Below are positions 1 through 9,016 of a stretch of 64,000 nt of DNA, in pieces. The position numbers and the translations under genes are program-made. Within the stretch, counting starts at the first letter, position 1; the number at the start of each line of letters is the position of its first letter. The DNA comes from Limnohabitans sp. Rim28. GTDB lineage: Bacteria > Pseudomonadota > Gammaproteobacteria > Burkholderiales > Burkholderiaceae_C. The stretch is taken from assembly GCF_000293865.2 (NCBI RefSeq), contig NZ_ALKN02000001.1:310001-374000 (forward strand), written 5' to 3'. The notes beneath the pieces are model-generated. The model did not search any database. It had not been told where the DNA came from and saw nothing but the letters and a program-made list of their open reading frames with translations.

Positions 1-38
1 ACGGGTTGCTCAAAGTCGAGAAATGATTTTTTGGCCAA
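1..38 (-). CDS. accA: AccA N-terminus (acetyl-CoA carboxylase carboxyltransferase subunit alpha), partial
   Basis: Read on the minus strand from a TTG at 38, the first codons give (M)AKKSFLDFEQP, the typical start of AccA, the carboxyltransferase alpha subunit that helps make malonyl-CoA for fatty acid synthesis. A GAGGAG ribosome site ends six bases before the TTG, which decides the non-ATG start. Only about 12 codons lie inside the window. The order cysS-alkA-accA is usual in Burkholderiales and supports the call. The identification rests on a short peptide, but the peptide is distinctive. Confidence 0.75.
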   Translation of the reverse strand, partial: MAKKSFLDFEQP

Positions 39-83
39 GTTGGACTCCTCTGTTCTAAACCGGGTGGACGCTTTGTCCAGCCC

Positions 84-734
84 TCAATACGCCACCGGAA
101 CCGGATCCAGCGAGCGCCAAATATACCAAGTTGCTACGGTGGCATAGGGGCTCCAGGCTTGGGCCACCTCACGGGCATCGCTGCGACTGACCGGCTCACC
201 GGAAAAGTAGTTGCGGCTGATGCCATTGATCAAACCCACATCATCGAGTGGCAACACATTGGGCCGAAGCAAGTGGAAAATCAGGAACATTTCAGCCGTC
301 CAACGGCCAATGCCCCGGATGGCCACCAGTTCGTCAATGATGGCCTCGTCGTCCATCTCTTGCCAAGCCTTGACGTGCACAGCGCCAGAGCTGAAGTGAA
401 CGGCCAGATCGACCAGGTACTCGACTTTGCGCACCGACAGGCCTGCAGCACGCATGTCGTCCACTTTGAGCTTGAGGACGGCCGCAGGGGTCATGCGCTT
501 GCTCAGCAAGGCAAAACGATCCCAAACGGTTTGGGCTGCTTTGACCGATATTTGTTGGCCCACGATGGACCGCGCCAAGGTCACAAAGGCATCGCCCCTT
601 GTCTCGAGAATGGCATCGCCAAATTGCGGGATCAGTTTTTTCATGACCCGGTCTTTTTTGGCCAGGTGTGCACAGGCCTCCGCCCAATAGGCCGGCGTGA
701 CCGGCACAACGGTGGCCACCACAGTCGCGCTCAT
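84..734 (-). CDS. alkA: DNA-3-methyladenine glycosylase II (AlkA/HhH-GPD family)
   Basis: A 216-residue base-excision repair glycosylase that removes alkylated purines from DNA. The HhH-GPD core is visible: [10 protein letters not shown] near residue 60, then the helix-hairpin-helix [13 protein letters not shown] followed by LPLDDVGL, where the aspartate of the second DD is the expected catalytic residue. The start at 734 is chosen because its ATG overlaps the cysS stop (ATGA, 731-734), implying translational coupling. It lies between cysS and accA on the same strand. The protein is shorter than E. coli AlkA because it lacks the N-terminal extra domain, as is common for beta-proteobacterial versions. 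Confidence 0.88.
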   Translation of the reverse strand: MSATVVATVVPVTPAYWAEACAHLAKKDRVMKKLIPQFGDAILETRGDAFVTLARSIVGQQISVKAAQTVWDRFALLSKRMTPAAVLKLKVDDMRAAGLSVRKVEYLVDLAVHFSSGAVHVKAWQEMDDEAIIDELVAIRGIGRWTAEMFLIFHLLRPNVLPLDDVGLINGISRNYFSGEPVSRSDAREVAQAWSPYATVATWYIWRSLDPVPVAY

Positions 735-2107
735 GGCGCCGCCTCCCATGTGGTGCCCGAAGCCGAGTCTTTCAGCACAATGCCTTGGGCCAGCAAGTCG
801 TTGCGGATGCGGTCGGCCTCGGCAAAGTTTTTGGCCTTTTTGGCGTCGGCACGGGCTTGAATGTGCGCCTGAATGGCCGCCTCATCCAAACCGGCACCCG
901 CCTGCAAGTAAACCGTCGGGTCGGTCTGCAGCAAGCCGAGCAAGCCACCCAAAGCCTTGAGCAGGCCTGCGCGCTCGGCCGAACCATGGCGGTTGACCTC
1001 GCCCGCCAACTCAAACAGCACGGCCACCGCCTCGGGTGTGCCAAAGTCCTCGTCCATGGCGGCTTTGAAGCGTGCTGCCAGGGGCTCGGCCCAGTCGATC
1101 TGGATGTCGGCCGGTGGCACGGCTTGCAGTGCGGTGTACAGGCGCTTTAAAGCGCCTTTGGCGTCGTTCAGGTGCACATCGCTGTAATTGAGCGAACTGC
1201 GGTAATGGCTGCGCACGATGAAAAAGCGCACGGTCTCAGGGTCGAATTCTTTCAGCACATCACGGATGGTGAAAAAGTTGCCCAGGCTCTTGGACATCTT
1301 CTCGTTGTCCACATTGATGAAGCCGTTGTGCATCCAATAGCGGGCCAGAGGCTGACCGTTGGCGCCTTCGCTTTGGGCAATTTCGTTTTCGTGGTGCGGA
1401 AACTGCAAATCGGCCCCGCCACCGTGGATGTCAAAAGTCTGGCCCAGCAGCTCGCAAGCCATGGCCGAGCACTCGATGTGCCAGCCGGGGCGGCCTGTGC
1501 CAAAGGGGCTGGCCCATTTCACGTCTTCGGGCTCGGTGGGCTTGGCACTCTTCCAGAGCACAAAGTCCAGCGGGTCTTGCTTGTCCGTCTCCACGGCCAC
1601 ACGCTCCCCGGCATTCAATTCGTCCAGCGACTTGCCGGACAACTTGCCGTAACCCGCAAACTTGCGGACCGAATAGTTCATGTCCCCGTTGCCAGCGCGG
1701 TAAGCCAAGCCTTTTTGCGCCAGCGTGCCAATCATGCTCAGCATTTGGGGCACGTAATCGGTGGCGCGGGGCTCGTGTTGGGGGCGTTCAATGCCCAAAG
1801 CATCGGCGTCCTGGTGCAGCGCATCGATCATGCGGTCGGTCAAGCTGCGGATGGTTTCGCCGTTTTCCAAGGCGCGTTTGATGATCTTGTCGTCAATATC
1901 GGTCACGTTGCGCACATAAGTCACCCGGTAGCCACTGGCTTTGAGCCAACGTTGAACCACATCGAACGCAATCATTGAACGGGCATGGCCCAGATGGCAC
2001 AGGTCATACACGGTCATGCCGCACACGTACATGCGCACATGACCGGGCTCGGCGGTTGAAAATTCGGAGACAGCACGGCTGAGCGTGTTGAAAATGCGCA
2101 AACTCAT
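731..2107 (-). CDS. cysS: Cysteine--tRNA ligase
   Basis: Class I aminoacyl-tRNA synthetase of 458 residues that charges tRNA-Cys in the cytoplasm. The HIGH-type signature is CHLGHARSM and the KMSKS loop is KMSKSLGNF. Zinc-ligand motifs CGMTVYD near the N-terminus and WHIECSAMA in the middle are intact. The start at 2107 gives the standard [12 protein letters not shown]-terminus; an upstream in-frame ATG would add 25 atypical residues. The alkA start overlaps its stop. It is divergent from the TPR gene at 2368, with about 260 bases between them that must hold both promoters. Confidence 0.96.
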   Translation of the reverse strand: MSLRIFNTLSRAVSEFSTAEPGHVRMYVCGMTVYDLCHLGHARSMIAFDVVQRWLKASGYRVTYVRNVTDIDDKIIKRALENGETIRSLTDRMIDALHQDADALGIERPQHEPRATDYVPQMLSMIGTLAQKGLAYRAGNGDMNYSVRKFAGYGKLSGKSLDELNAGERVAVETDKQDPLDFVLWKSAKPTEPEDVKWASPFGTGRPGWHIECSAMACELLGQTFDIHGGGADLQFPHHENEIAQSEGANGQPLARYWMHNGFINVDNEKMSKSLGNFFTIRDVLKEFDPETVRFFIVRSHYRSSLNYSDVHLNDAKGALKRLYTALQAVPPADIQIDWAEPLAARFKAAMDEDFGTPEAVAVLFELAGEVNRHGSAERAGLLKALGGLLGLLQTDPTVYLQAGAGLDEAAIQAHIQARADAKKAKNFAEADRIRNDLLAQGIVLKDSASGTTWEAAP

Positions 2108-2367
2108 GTTTGATAAAAAGAAGGGGCGGTAAAAATCCGCCAAGGTCGCAAACAGCTCGGGTTGGCGTCTGCGGTTCAACACCCCAACAACCCGGTGAAG
2201 CCAGCAAACTCGGAACTGAAGAGGGTTTTGGGCACCCGGAAAAAGAAAGTGCTCCGCTACAATGGCCGCTCAGTATATCCCCGTGCCCAGGTGCTTGGCG
2301 CTCTTTTGGCGTCAGGTTTTGCCTCCTTGACAATCGGGACACTCACCCACAACTTTTTCGGGCTCGC

Positions 2368-2874
2368 ATGCGAATTTGGCTGACCTTGATGGCTTTTTGC
2401 ACACTCTGGACTTTGAGTGCCAGTGCAAGAGCGGACATCTACACAGAAGTCAACGCGCTGGTTCAAAGCGGTCAATGGCAGCCCGCACAAGCTCTGGCGG
2501 AGTCGCGTCTCAAAACCACCCCAACCGATCCGCAGATGCGGCTTTTGCTCAGCCACATCCAGACAGGATTGGGGCAAACCCAAGCGGCCATGGACACCTT
2601 GAGAGCCTTGACCTTGTCTTTTCCAGAGTTGCCCGAGCCCCACAACAACCTGGCCGCATTGCTGGCACGCGCCAACCGGCATGAAGAAGCCTTGCAGTCA
2701 TTGCAGGCAGCCGTTCAGGCCCGCCCAGATTACGCTTTGGCTCTGGAGAACATGGGCGACCTGTATTTGGCATTGGCCGCCCGCGCTTACGGACAAGCGC
2801 TCCATTTGACGCCCACCGTGCGACGCCTGCAAAACAAACAAGCGAACACCCAACAGGTTTTGAAAGCGCCTTGA
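2368..2874 (+). CDS. Exported tetratricopeptide-repeat protein
   Basis: A 168-residue protein with a Sec signal peptide (hydrophobic stretch LTLMAFCTLWTLSASARA, cleavage likely near residue 24) followed by TPR-like helices: PAQALAESRLKTTPTDPQ, EPHNNLAALLARANRHEEA and RPDYALALENMGDLYLALA. TPRs usually mediate protein-protein contacts; the partner is unknown. Its stop overlaps the extended reading frame of the next gene, ppiA, whose likely ATG is 38 bases further on, so the two are probably co-transcribed. This suggests, but does not show, a role in periplasmic protein folding or envelope assembly. Confidence 0.8.
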   Translation: MRIWLTLMAFCTLWTLSASARADIYTEVNALVQSGQWQPAQALAESRLKTTPTDPQMRLLLSHIQTGLGQTQAAMDTLRALTLSFPELPEPHNNLAALLARANRHEEALQSLQAAVQARPDYALALENMGDLYLALAARAYGQALHLTPTVRRLQNKQANTQQVLKAP

Positions 2875-2912
2875 GTTGGCCTTTTCAATTGGCCCAACAC
2901 CCTCTGATCGTG

Positions 2913-3518
2913 ATGACCCCATTTTTAAATATCCCCCGTCGCTTGACCTGCGTGTTGTTGGCCATGGGCCTGCTGGCGCCCATTGCCTCTTGGGCTCAAA
3001 ACCCAGCACCTCTGAGCAAAGTGCGCATCACCACCTCCTTGGGTGACATTGAAGCCGAGTTGTACGCCGACAAAGCGCCTAAAACCGTGGCCAATTTTGT
3101 CCAGTACGTGAACGACAAACACTACGACGGCACGATTTTCCACCGCGTGATCCCTGGCTTCATGGTGCAAGGGGGCGGCTACGACGGTCAGTACCGAGAG
3201 AAGAAAACCCGTGCGCCAGTGGCGCACGAAGGCCGACAAGCCTTGGCCGCTGGCCTGAAAAACACCACGGGCACGCTCGCCATGGCCCGCACCAACGATC
3301 CGCAATCGGCCACGGCCCAGTTTTTCATCAACGTGGTCGATAACGCCTTTTTGGACCCGAGTTTTCAAAGCTTCGGCTACACCGTTTTTGGCAAAGTCAC
3401 GTCCGGCATGGACGTGCTCCAAAAAATCCGCAATACGCCCACGGGCGCAGGCGGCCCCTTCCCGACCGATGTGCCCCGCACGCCGGTCGTCATTCAAACC
3501 ATCACTTTGTTGAAGTAA
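2913..3518 (+). CDS. ppiA: Periplasmic peptidyl-prolyl cis-trans isomerase (cyclophilin A type)
   Basis: Cyclophilin of 201 residues catalysing proline isomerisation in the periplasm. A signal peptide ([18 protein letters not shown]) precedes the cyclophilin fold. The active-site strings [16 protein letters not shown] and [11 protein letters not shown] are intact. The start at 2913 gives a compact signal peptide; an ATG at 2871 would add 14 residues and overlap the TPR gene. It lies four bases before ppiB, so a periplasmic and a cytoplasmic cyclophilin are made from one transcript. Confidence 0.92.
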   Translation: MTPFLNIPRRLTCVLLAMGLLAPIASWAQNPAPLSKVRITTSLGDIEAELYADKAPKTVANFVQYVNDKHYDGTIFHRVIPGFMVQGGGYDGQYREKKTRAPVAHEGRQALAAGLKNTTGTLAMARTNDPQSATAQFFINVVDNAFLDPSFQSFGYTVFGKVTSGMDVLQKIRNTPTGAGGPFPTDVPRTPVVIQTITLLK

Positions 3519-3522
3519 CACC

Positions 3523-4029
3523 ATGAGCAACCCACAAGTCGAACTGCACATCACCGGCTACGGCGTCATCACCCTCGAACTGGACGCCGAAAAAGCCCCC
3601 AAGTCGACCGAAAACTTCCTGGCCTATGTGAACAAGGGCCACTACAACAACACGATTTTTCACCGTGTCATCCCCGGCTTCATGGTCCAAGGCGGCGGCT
3701 TTGAGCCCGGCATGAACCAAAAGCCCACCGATGCGACCATCGAAAACGAAGCCAACAATGGCCTGAAAAACGACAAGTACACCGTGGCCATGGCCCGCAC
3801 CTCGGCGCCCCACTCGGCCTCTTCCCAGTTCTTCATCAACGTCGCCAAAAACGACTTCCTGAACCACACGGCGCCTTCCATGCAAGGCTGGGGCTATGCC
3901 GTGTTCGGCAAAGTGGTCAAGGGCACCGAAGTGGTCGACCAGATTGAAGGCGTGAAAACCGGCAACCGCGGTGGCCACGGCGACGTGCCCAAAGAGGACG
4001 TTGTGATCGAAAAAGCCATCGCCCTTTGA
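3523..4029 (+). CDS. ppiB: Cytoplasmic peptidyl-prolyl cis-trans isomerase (cyclophilin B type)
   Basis: A 168-residue cyclophilin without a signal peptide, hence cytosolic. [17 protein letters not shown] and [15 protein letters not shown] form the proline-binding and catalytic site. Length and N-terminus ([10 protein letters not shown]) match bacterial PpiB. It begins four bases after ppiA and is followed 11 bases later by lpxH, consistent with a ppiA-ppiB-lpxH operon, an order often seen in beta-proteobacteria. The sequence resembles ppiA strongly, suggesting an old duplication. Confidence 0.95.
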   Translation: MSNPQVELHITGYGVITLELDAEKAPKSTENFLAYVNKGHYNNTIFHRVIPGFMVQGGGFEPGMNQKPTDATIENEANNGLKNDKYTVAMARTSAPHSASSQFFINVAKNDFLNHTAPSMQGWGYAVFGKVVKGTEVVDQIEGVKTGNRGGHGDVPKEDVVIEKAIAL

Positions 4030-4040
4030 TGGTTTGAGCC

Positions 4041-4835
4041 ATGTCTGACCCGCGCACCACCTCGCCGATCTTCGGCCAGCTGACCGCGCCACAGGCATGG
4101 CAGACCGTGGACTTGATCTCGGATCTGCATTTGCAGGCCTCCGAGACCGCCACTTTTGAAGCCTGGCGTGACTACATGGCCAGCACCCCGGCAGACGCTG
4201 TGCTGATCCTGGGCGACCTCTTCGAGGTTTGGGTCGGGGACGATGCCGTGGCGAAAGATCCATTTTTGGCATCCTGCGCCGACGTGCTCAGCCAAGCGGC
4301 TCAGAGGCTGCATGTGGCCTTCATGCCCGGCAACCGTGACTTTTTGGTGGGATCCGCCTTCTTATCCGGCTGTGGTGTGCATGCGCTCGTTGACCCTTGC
4401 CTGCTCGAATTTGGAACCCAACGGCTTTTGCTGAGCCATGGCGACGCCCTGTGTTTGGCGGATTTGGATTACCAAGCGTTCCGCGAGCAAGTCCGGGGTG
4501 AAGATTGGCAACATGATTTTTTGGCCAAACCTCTGACCGAGCGATTGGCTTTGGCACGCGCGATGCGTTCCCAAAGCGAGACCCAAAAGCACACCCACAA
4601 GCAGTTCGCAGATGCAGACGCCGCGATGGCCTTGAATTGGTTGAACCGGGTGGCCGCCAACAGTCTGGTGCATGGCCACACCCACCAGCCCGCAGACCAT
4701 CCACTGGGTCAGGGGCTGCGGCATGTGCTGAGCGATTGGTCGCTTGACCATGAACCCCACAGGGCTCAGGTCATGCGGCTCGATCGATCAGGCGGCTCGA
4801 GCCGTCTGAATTTCACGCACGCAAAAGGTTTTTGA
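4041..4835 (+). CDS. lpxH: UDP-2,3-diacylglucosamine diphosphatase
   Basis: Calcineurin-like metallophosphoesterase that hydrolyses UDP-2,3-diacylglucosamine to lipid X in lipid A synthesis at the inner membrane. All metal-binding motifs are visible in order: SDLHL, LGDLFEVWVGDD, PGNRDF, LSHGD and VHGHTHQPA. Its 264 residues are close to the usual 240-260. It is the last gene of the ppiA-ppiB-lpxH run. The last 23 bases overlap the 3' end of the convergent DUF349 gene, so no terminator can lie between them. Confidence 0.95.
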   Translation: MSDPRTTSPIFGQLTAPQAWQTVDLISDLHLQASETATFEAWRDYMASTPADAVLILGDLFEVWVGDDAVAKDPFLASCADVLSQAAQRLHVAFMPGNRDFLVGSAFLSGCGVHALVDPCLLEFGTQRLLLSHGDALCLADLDYQAFREQVRGEDWQHDFLAKPLTERLALARAMRSQSETQKHTHKQFADADAAMALNWLNRVAANSLVHGHTHQPADHPLGQGLRHVLSDWSLDHEPHRAQVMRLDRSGGSSRLNFTHAKGF

Positions 4836-7602
4836 GCGCGTTTTGCAAACGACGCGCAGTCGCCTCTTCGTGTGGCCCTGACAAGACTTGCGCCACATCC
4901 TGGGCCCATGTTTCTTTGGGGCCGGGCTGGTTGCGTTGGGTCAGCAACTGAAGTTGCAGTGCACGGCGCGCATTCAATTGATCAGCGGGTGTGGGGATTT
5001 CGGCTGCCATTTCAAGGCGCAGCAAGGCGTTAGCGGCTGGTGCCTTGGCCTCGGCGCCCACAGCTTGAACCCAAGCCTGTCGAACCGGAGCAGGGACGGC
5101 TTTGCCCAATTCTTGCGAGGTCGGCAATGCATCGGCCTGCCTGCCTTGCCAAGCGCCGATCAAACGGGTCAAGGTTTCGCCATGCGCTTGTGCGGCGAGT
5201 TTGCGCAGCGACATTTCTGCGCGCTCCATCGCCTCACGTTGCGCACGGAAGGCAGCGTCGCCCAAACGTGGGCCACGGTCTTCGCGGAAATCGCCACGCG
5301 GCGCACGGTCCGCAAATCGGTCACCAGCGCGTCCGGGGCCACGGTCAGCACCGGGTCGCACGCCGCGCTCGCCTGGGCGCGCATCTCGGCGACCATCACG
5401 GCCGGTCGGCGCCTCCGTGCGCTTTTGACCAGGTCGGTCGTCGCCACGAACGGCGACCACGGGTTTGGCAGGCTTGACCACCGCTGCTGGCGCAGGGGCT
5501 GGCGTCTGCTCACCGGTTGCATCTGTTGTGGACAGGGCCGCGTCCTCTTGGGCCCCTTCACCAGAGGCCATCTCTGCCTTGTCGGCTGGCGCCGCATCGT
5601 GGGTCGTCGAATCCGCTGTTTCATTGGATGCCGTCTCATGAACCGCTGCTGCAGCCACGGGCTGCACCGCTGGCGCGGACTGCACAGCTTTGGCCTGCAG
5701 GGCTTGGCCGCGCAAAGCAGCGTCCAAGGCGCCCATGGCCGCGCGAATTTGGACGACATCACCACTGGCATTGGCGGCATCCAAGGCTTTGGACGCATCG
5801 ATGACAGCACGGTCATGGTCGCTGATGGGGCCAGCCGCTTGTGGGCGCTCTGTGCCTTTGCGCTGGAAAGCTTCGTCCAAAGGCGCACGGAAGACTTCCC
5901 ACAATTTTTGTTCTGTTTTGCGGTCTAAAGGCACAGACTGCGCCTCGACTTGCCAGCGTTGCTGGAGGGCTTTGACCGCGTCGATGCGCAAGGCAGGGGC
6001 TGCGCCCACCGCTTGGGCTTCCTGAATCAAGGCTTGGCGTCGCTCAATGCTGGCTTTTTGGGCCGCCTCAAGCCGAGCGGCTGCCGCTTTGAAAAGACTT
6101 TTCCACTGGCTTTGCATTTCGCCAAAGGCTTTTTCGCTCAAATGACCTGCGTTGCGCCAACGATCGGCAAACTGGTGCAAGGCGCGCAACTGGGCGCGCC
6201 AGTCGTCACTGTCGACATGGGCAGCCGTCCAAGCCTTGACTTCGTCCATCAGGGCGACGCGCTGTGCACGCTGATCGGCCGAGTCTTTTTTCATCTGTTC
6301 AAGCCAAGCCAGCACGGCTTTGTAAGCCTCGTTGCACGCGGCATCGAAACGCTTCCACAGACCATGGTTGGGCAAGCCACCTTGGTCGATTTGCTTCCAG
6401 CCGTCACGCAATTGGCGCAGCTTGTCTTGCAGCTTGCGCCCACCCACGGTGGGTACTTTGTTCTCGTCGAGCAAAGCTTCGGCTTGGGTGACCAAGTCAA
6501 GACGCACTTGATCGGCCAACCAGCGCTGCCAACCCTCCGCATCGCCAGCCGCAGTGAGGGCTTTGTGCAGGCGCTCATCCAAACTGGTGTCCAGATTTTT
6601 GCCGTGCGTTTTGAGTGCCGTGCGCAAAGCGACGCAAGCCTCGGGCAGCGGCACGCCAGGGTTTTCGGTGATTTGTTTTTCCAGGCTTTCCAGCGCTTGG
6701 GTGACCGTTTGGAGCGCCAACTCACGCAGGGCTTGGCGCTGGGCCGGGTCGATTTTGGGTTTGGCTGGCTTGTCGGATTTGTCCGACTTTTCGGCATTGG
6801 ACGCACCGGCGCTGGCCACGGGGCCTGTGGGGGCCTGCACCATTTCGCCGCGCTGACGGCGAATCTCGTCGGCCCACACGGGCACCGGGGGCAAAGCCGC
6901 ACTGGCATCGCCCAAAGCCTCATTGGCCAAGACCAGGGCAGCCGAAAAACCATCCCACACCGCTTGCATTTGTTTGCCAGCGGCATCCAATTGGTGGGGG
7001 TACTTCAGGTCAACGCTGGGCCAAACGGCGCTGACGGTGAGCGCTTGGGCCTGGGTTTGCCACTGCGCCACATCGTTTTGCAATCCGGCATGGCCGTGTT
7101 CGGCTTCGGCCAATGGCTTGGTCGACAAGACCTCAATGCGCTGCGCCAGCAAGACCGCCGATTCGCGTTGCACCATGACCTGGTGTTGCAGGTCTTCAAC
7201 GCCTTTGACCACCTCCACCAGCTTGACTTTGAGGCTGGCTAAAGGCTCGCGCGACAAAGGCGCCCCTGCTTTGGCAGCGTCGCGTTGCCAAGCCAGCGCG
7301 TCGGCCATGTTCAGGCGAGGTGCCGACAAAATCAGCTCCGCTTTTTGTGCCCAATCGCTGGCCAATGCCTCTTGTCCATGACTGCGCTTGATCTCTTCGA
7401 TCTTTTCCTTGAGCTGTTTGGCCACACCCTTGTCTTTGGTCGACAGCTCACGGTACACGTCATTCAACAAGGCTTCGCTGGGCCCCGTCTGTAGCCACTC
7501 GCGCAAACGGGCGCTGCGATCACCTGAAGTGGTGGCTTGAAAGATCCCGGCTGTCAGAGGGTCCAGGTTGGCGAGATCGAGGGGCTTGGAGGGAGTGGTC
7601 AC
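4813..7602 (-). CDS. DUF349 domain-containing protein with RG-rich disordered segment
   Basis: A very large, mostly helical protein (929 residues from the GTG at 7602; an ATG at 7641 is an alternative, and neither has a clear ribosome site). Repeated DUF349-type helical units are seen, with motifs such as RQLRDGWKQID, LWKRFDAACNEAY, WRNAGHLSEKAFGEM and LQQRWQVEA. Around residues 640-790 lies a low-complexity region: first Ala/Thr/Glu-rich, then a run rich in Arg, Gly and Asp (GRDGRRDARPGERG). A C-terminal helical part follows. The function of DUF349 is not established; the RG-rich run could bind nucleic acid, which is inference. It is transcribed away from the lytic transglycosylase. Confidence 0.85.
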   Translation of the reverse strand: MTTPSKPLDLANLDPLTAGIFQATTSGDRSARLREWLQTGPSEALLNDVYRELSTKDKGVAKQLKEKIEEIKRSHGQEALASDWAQKAELILSAPRLNMADALAWQRDAAKAGAPLSREPLASLKVKLVEVVKGVEDLQHQVMVQRESAVLLAQRIEVLSTKPLAEAEHGHAGLQNDVAQWQTQAQALTVSAVWPSVDLKYPHQLDAAGKQMQAVWDGFSAALVLANEALGDASAALPPVPVWADEIRRQRGEMVQAPTGPVASAGASNAEKSDKSDKPAKPKIDPAQRQALRELALQTVTQALESLEKQITENPGVPLPEACVALRTALKTHGKNLDTSLDERLHKALTAAGDAEGWQRWLADQVRLDLVTQAEALLDENKVPTVGGRKLQDKLRQLRDGWKQIDQGGLPNHGLWKRFDAACNEAYKAVLAWLEQMKKDSADQRAQRVALMDEVKAWTAAHVDSDDWRAQLRALHQFADRWRNAGHLSEKAFGEMQSQWKSLFKAAAARLEAAQKASIERRQALIQEAQAVGAAPALRIDAVKALQQRWQVEAQSVPLDRKTEQKLWEVFRAPLDEAFQRKGTERPQAAGPISDHDRAVIDASKALDAANASGDVVQIRAAMGALDAALRGQALQAKAVQSAPAVQPVAAAAVHETASNETADSTTHDAAPADKAEMASGEGAQEDAALSTTDATGEQTPAPAPAAVVKPAKPVVAVRGDDRPGQKRTEAPTGRDGRRDARPGERGVRPGADRGPGRAGDRFADRAPRGDFREDRGPRLGDAAFRAQREAMERAEMSLRKLAAQAHGETLTRLIGAWQGRQADALPTSQELGKAVPAPVRQAWVQAVGAEAKAPAANALLRLEMAAEIPTPADQLNARRALQLQLLTQRNQPGPKETWAQDVAQVLSGPHEEATARRLQNALKNLLRA

Positions 7603-7997
7603 GGTAAAGGCTTTAAAACACAAGGTATGCCGGGCTGGCATCACGCGAGGCCAGAGCGTGCGCGCTTGCACACAGCTCCAGCCAGAAAGAGGTGTATTTT
7701 CGCCGTTATTTCACGCCCATTGCGTGTTGACCCACTTTCCTTTGCAATCTCAGCTGTTTAGGGGCCCACCATCTTTTCAAAATACTCACTTTGATATATG
7801 GAAGTATTTTGATATGTGATTTCAAATACTTTTATCCTTTAAAATCAACCATCTCTCCGATCAAGACGCGTCCGTACGGCAGTCAAAACGGAGTCTTTGA
7901 CCCCAGTGATCATCACTTGTGGTCACTGCCCATCCATCCACCCATCCGAACAGACTCCGCTGAGAGCGCGGTCTTGCCATGGCCTGAGAGGAACAAT
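7603..7997. other. Divergent intergenic region with AT-rich repeats
   Basis: This gap of about 395 bases separates two divergent genes. It is much richer in A/T than its surroundings between 7770 and 7850. It holds a perfect 10-base inverted repeat, TCAAAATACT (7777-7786) and AGTATTTTGA (7803-7812), and a third related copy, TCAAATACTTTT, near 7824-7835. A TTGATA at 7809-7814 followed 17 bases later by TTATCC could be a weak promoter toward the transglycosylase. No coding potential with a credible start was seen. Both promoters are expected here. Confidence 0.5.
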
Positions 7998-8750
7998 GTG
8001 ACCGACAAAGTGAAAATGAAAAGGATTTCTTTGAGCAAACACCTGCATGAAAGCTTCGTGCGTCTGACCCGCCACAGCTTCGCCCTGCTGGGCATGGCAG
8101 GCTTGGTTTTGGTCTTGGTTTTTGCCAGTCAACCCGCGTGGCGACTGAGCGCAGGCCACAACCTGATCAGCTGGTTGGATTCGAGACAAGACAACCAACT
8201 GGCAGATTCAGTGTCCACTCACGCTGACCTCAGCGCAACGCCGTCGGACCCTGTCACCCAATTGGCTTTGACCGAAGAACAACAAGCCATCACACGTTGG
8301 CTAAGCCGCAGGTACAAGTTATCTCCAGAGCCTCTGGGTGGCCTGGTCGCAGAGGCATGGGCTGTGGGTGATCGCATCCAAGTCTCCCCCACGTTGTTGC
8401 TGGCCGTCATGGCCATTGAGTCTCGGTTCAACCCTTTTGCCTCGGGCACCCAAGGTGGCATTGGCCTGATGCAGATCGAGCCCAACGCACTGCATTTGGC
8501 TTTGTTGCCTTTTGGTGGCCCCTTGGCGGCGTTTGATCCTCTGACCAACCTGCGCGTGGGCGCTCGGTACCTGCAAACGCTCATCGCGCAAAGCACATCC
8601 GTGGAAGCAGCCTTGCAGTTGTATGCCGCAGCCTCTGGGCAAGCCAACGTTGCCGAATATGCCATCCGGGTTCTGGCCAAGCAACAACAGCTTGAATCCA
8701 TGACACGCAACGCCAAAGGCATTGAAGTCGCGCAAAACAGCCGACTTTAG
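7998..8750 (+). CDS. Membrane-anchored lytic transglycosylase (SLT domain)
   Basis: A 250-residue protein predicted to cleave peptidoglycan glycan strands in the periplasm. One membrane segment (FALLGMAGLVLVLVFAS, about residues 33-49) anchors it. The SLT/goose-lysozyme-like core follows: LLAVMAIESRFNPFA with catalytic Glu in AIES, then GGIGLMQIEP and LRVGARYLQTLI. The GTG at 7998 is preferred because GAGAGG sits about seven bases upstream; a longer frame would begin at an ATG inside the AT-rich intergenic repeat region. It stands alone on the plus strand, before the glyA leader. Confidence 0.85.
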   Translation: MTDKVKMKRISLSKHLHESFVRLTRHSFALLGMAGLVLVLVFASQPAWRLSAGHNLISWLDSRQDNQLADSVSTHADLSATPSDPVTQLALTEEQQAITRWLSRRYKLSPEPLGGLVAEAWAVGDRIQVSPTLLLAVMAIESRFNPFASGTQGGIGLMQIEPNALHLALLPFGGPLAAFDPLTNLRVGARYLQTLIAQSTSVEAALQLYAAASGQANVAEYAIRVLAKQQQLESMTRNAKGIEVAQNSRL

Positions 8751-8786
8751 TCACCAGCTGCGTCCATTTCTGGGTCCTGACTGGGC

Positions 8787-8792
8787 TACACT
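8787..8792 (+). promoter_or_regulatory. Putative -10 box of the glyA leader
   Basis: TACACT at 8787-8792 would start transcription near 8799, exactly where the first stem of the ZTP riboswitch begins. No convincing -35 box is seen upstream, so the call rests on position and the -10 match alone. Confidence 0.35.
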
Positions 8793-8798
8793 CTGAAA

Positions 8799-8957
8799 GT
8801 GCGCGACTGGCGATAGGAGCCTGTTTTGGATTCAAAACAGACCACTCTGACGTGGAGCGTGGCGGCCACTTTGGGCCCGCCCAGAACCACTGGGAAGCGC
8901 ACAGCCTGCCTGGATTGCATCTTGCCCCGGCACGGTTTTAAGCCGTTCGCCTGGGCA
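8799..8957 (+). ncRNA. ZTP/ZMP riboswitch (pfl motif) upstream of glyA
   Basis: The leader shows the two-part pfl-motif aptamer that binds the purine intermediates ZMP/ZTP and responds to 10-formyl-THF shortage. Stem P1 is GTGCGC (8799-8804) with GCGCAC (8897-8902). The conserved GACTGGCG follows P1 at 8805-8812, and ACCACTGGGAAGCG is at 8886-8899. The second domain is a hairpin CGGC (8928-8931)/GCCG (8942-8945) followed by the signature CGCCTGGGCA (8948-8957). GGCG at 8809-8812 can pair with CGCC at 8948-8951 to form the pseudoknot. An 8-bp hairpin (8821-8840) enlarges the first domain. glyA, a one-carbon folate gene, is a known target class. Confidence 0.86.
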
Positions 8958-9016
8958 GCCCTTGTCGGTCATTGTCACAACTGACCCTCCAAGGTTCCAT
9001 CATTTGAAGGACTGCC

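Noticed and set aside
2110-2367. Extended start of the TPR protein at 2110
   Set aside because: The first 86 residues lack homology and would bury the signal peptide; the ATG at 2368 gives a normal exported protein.
8751-9016. Glycine riboswitch before glyA
   Set aside because: The conserved glycine aptamer strings are not present, whereas every ZTP aptamer element is.
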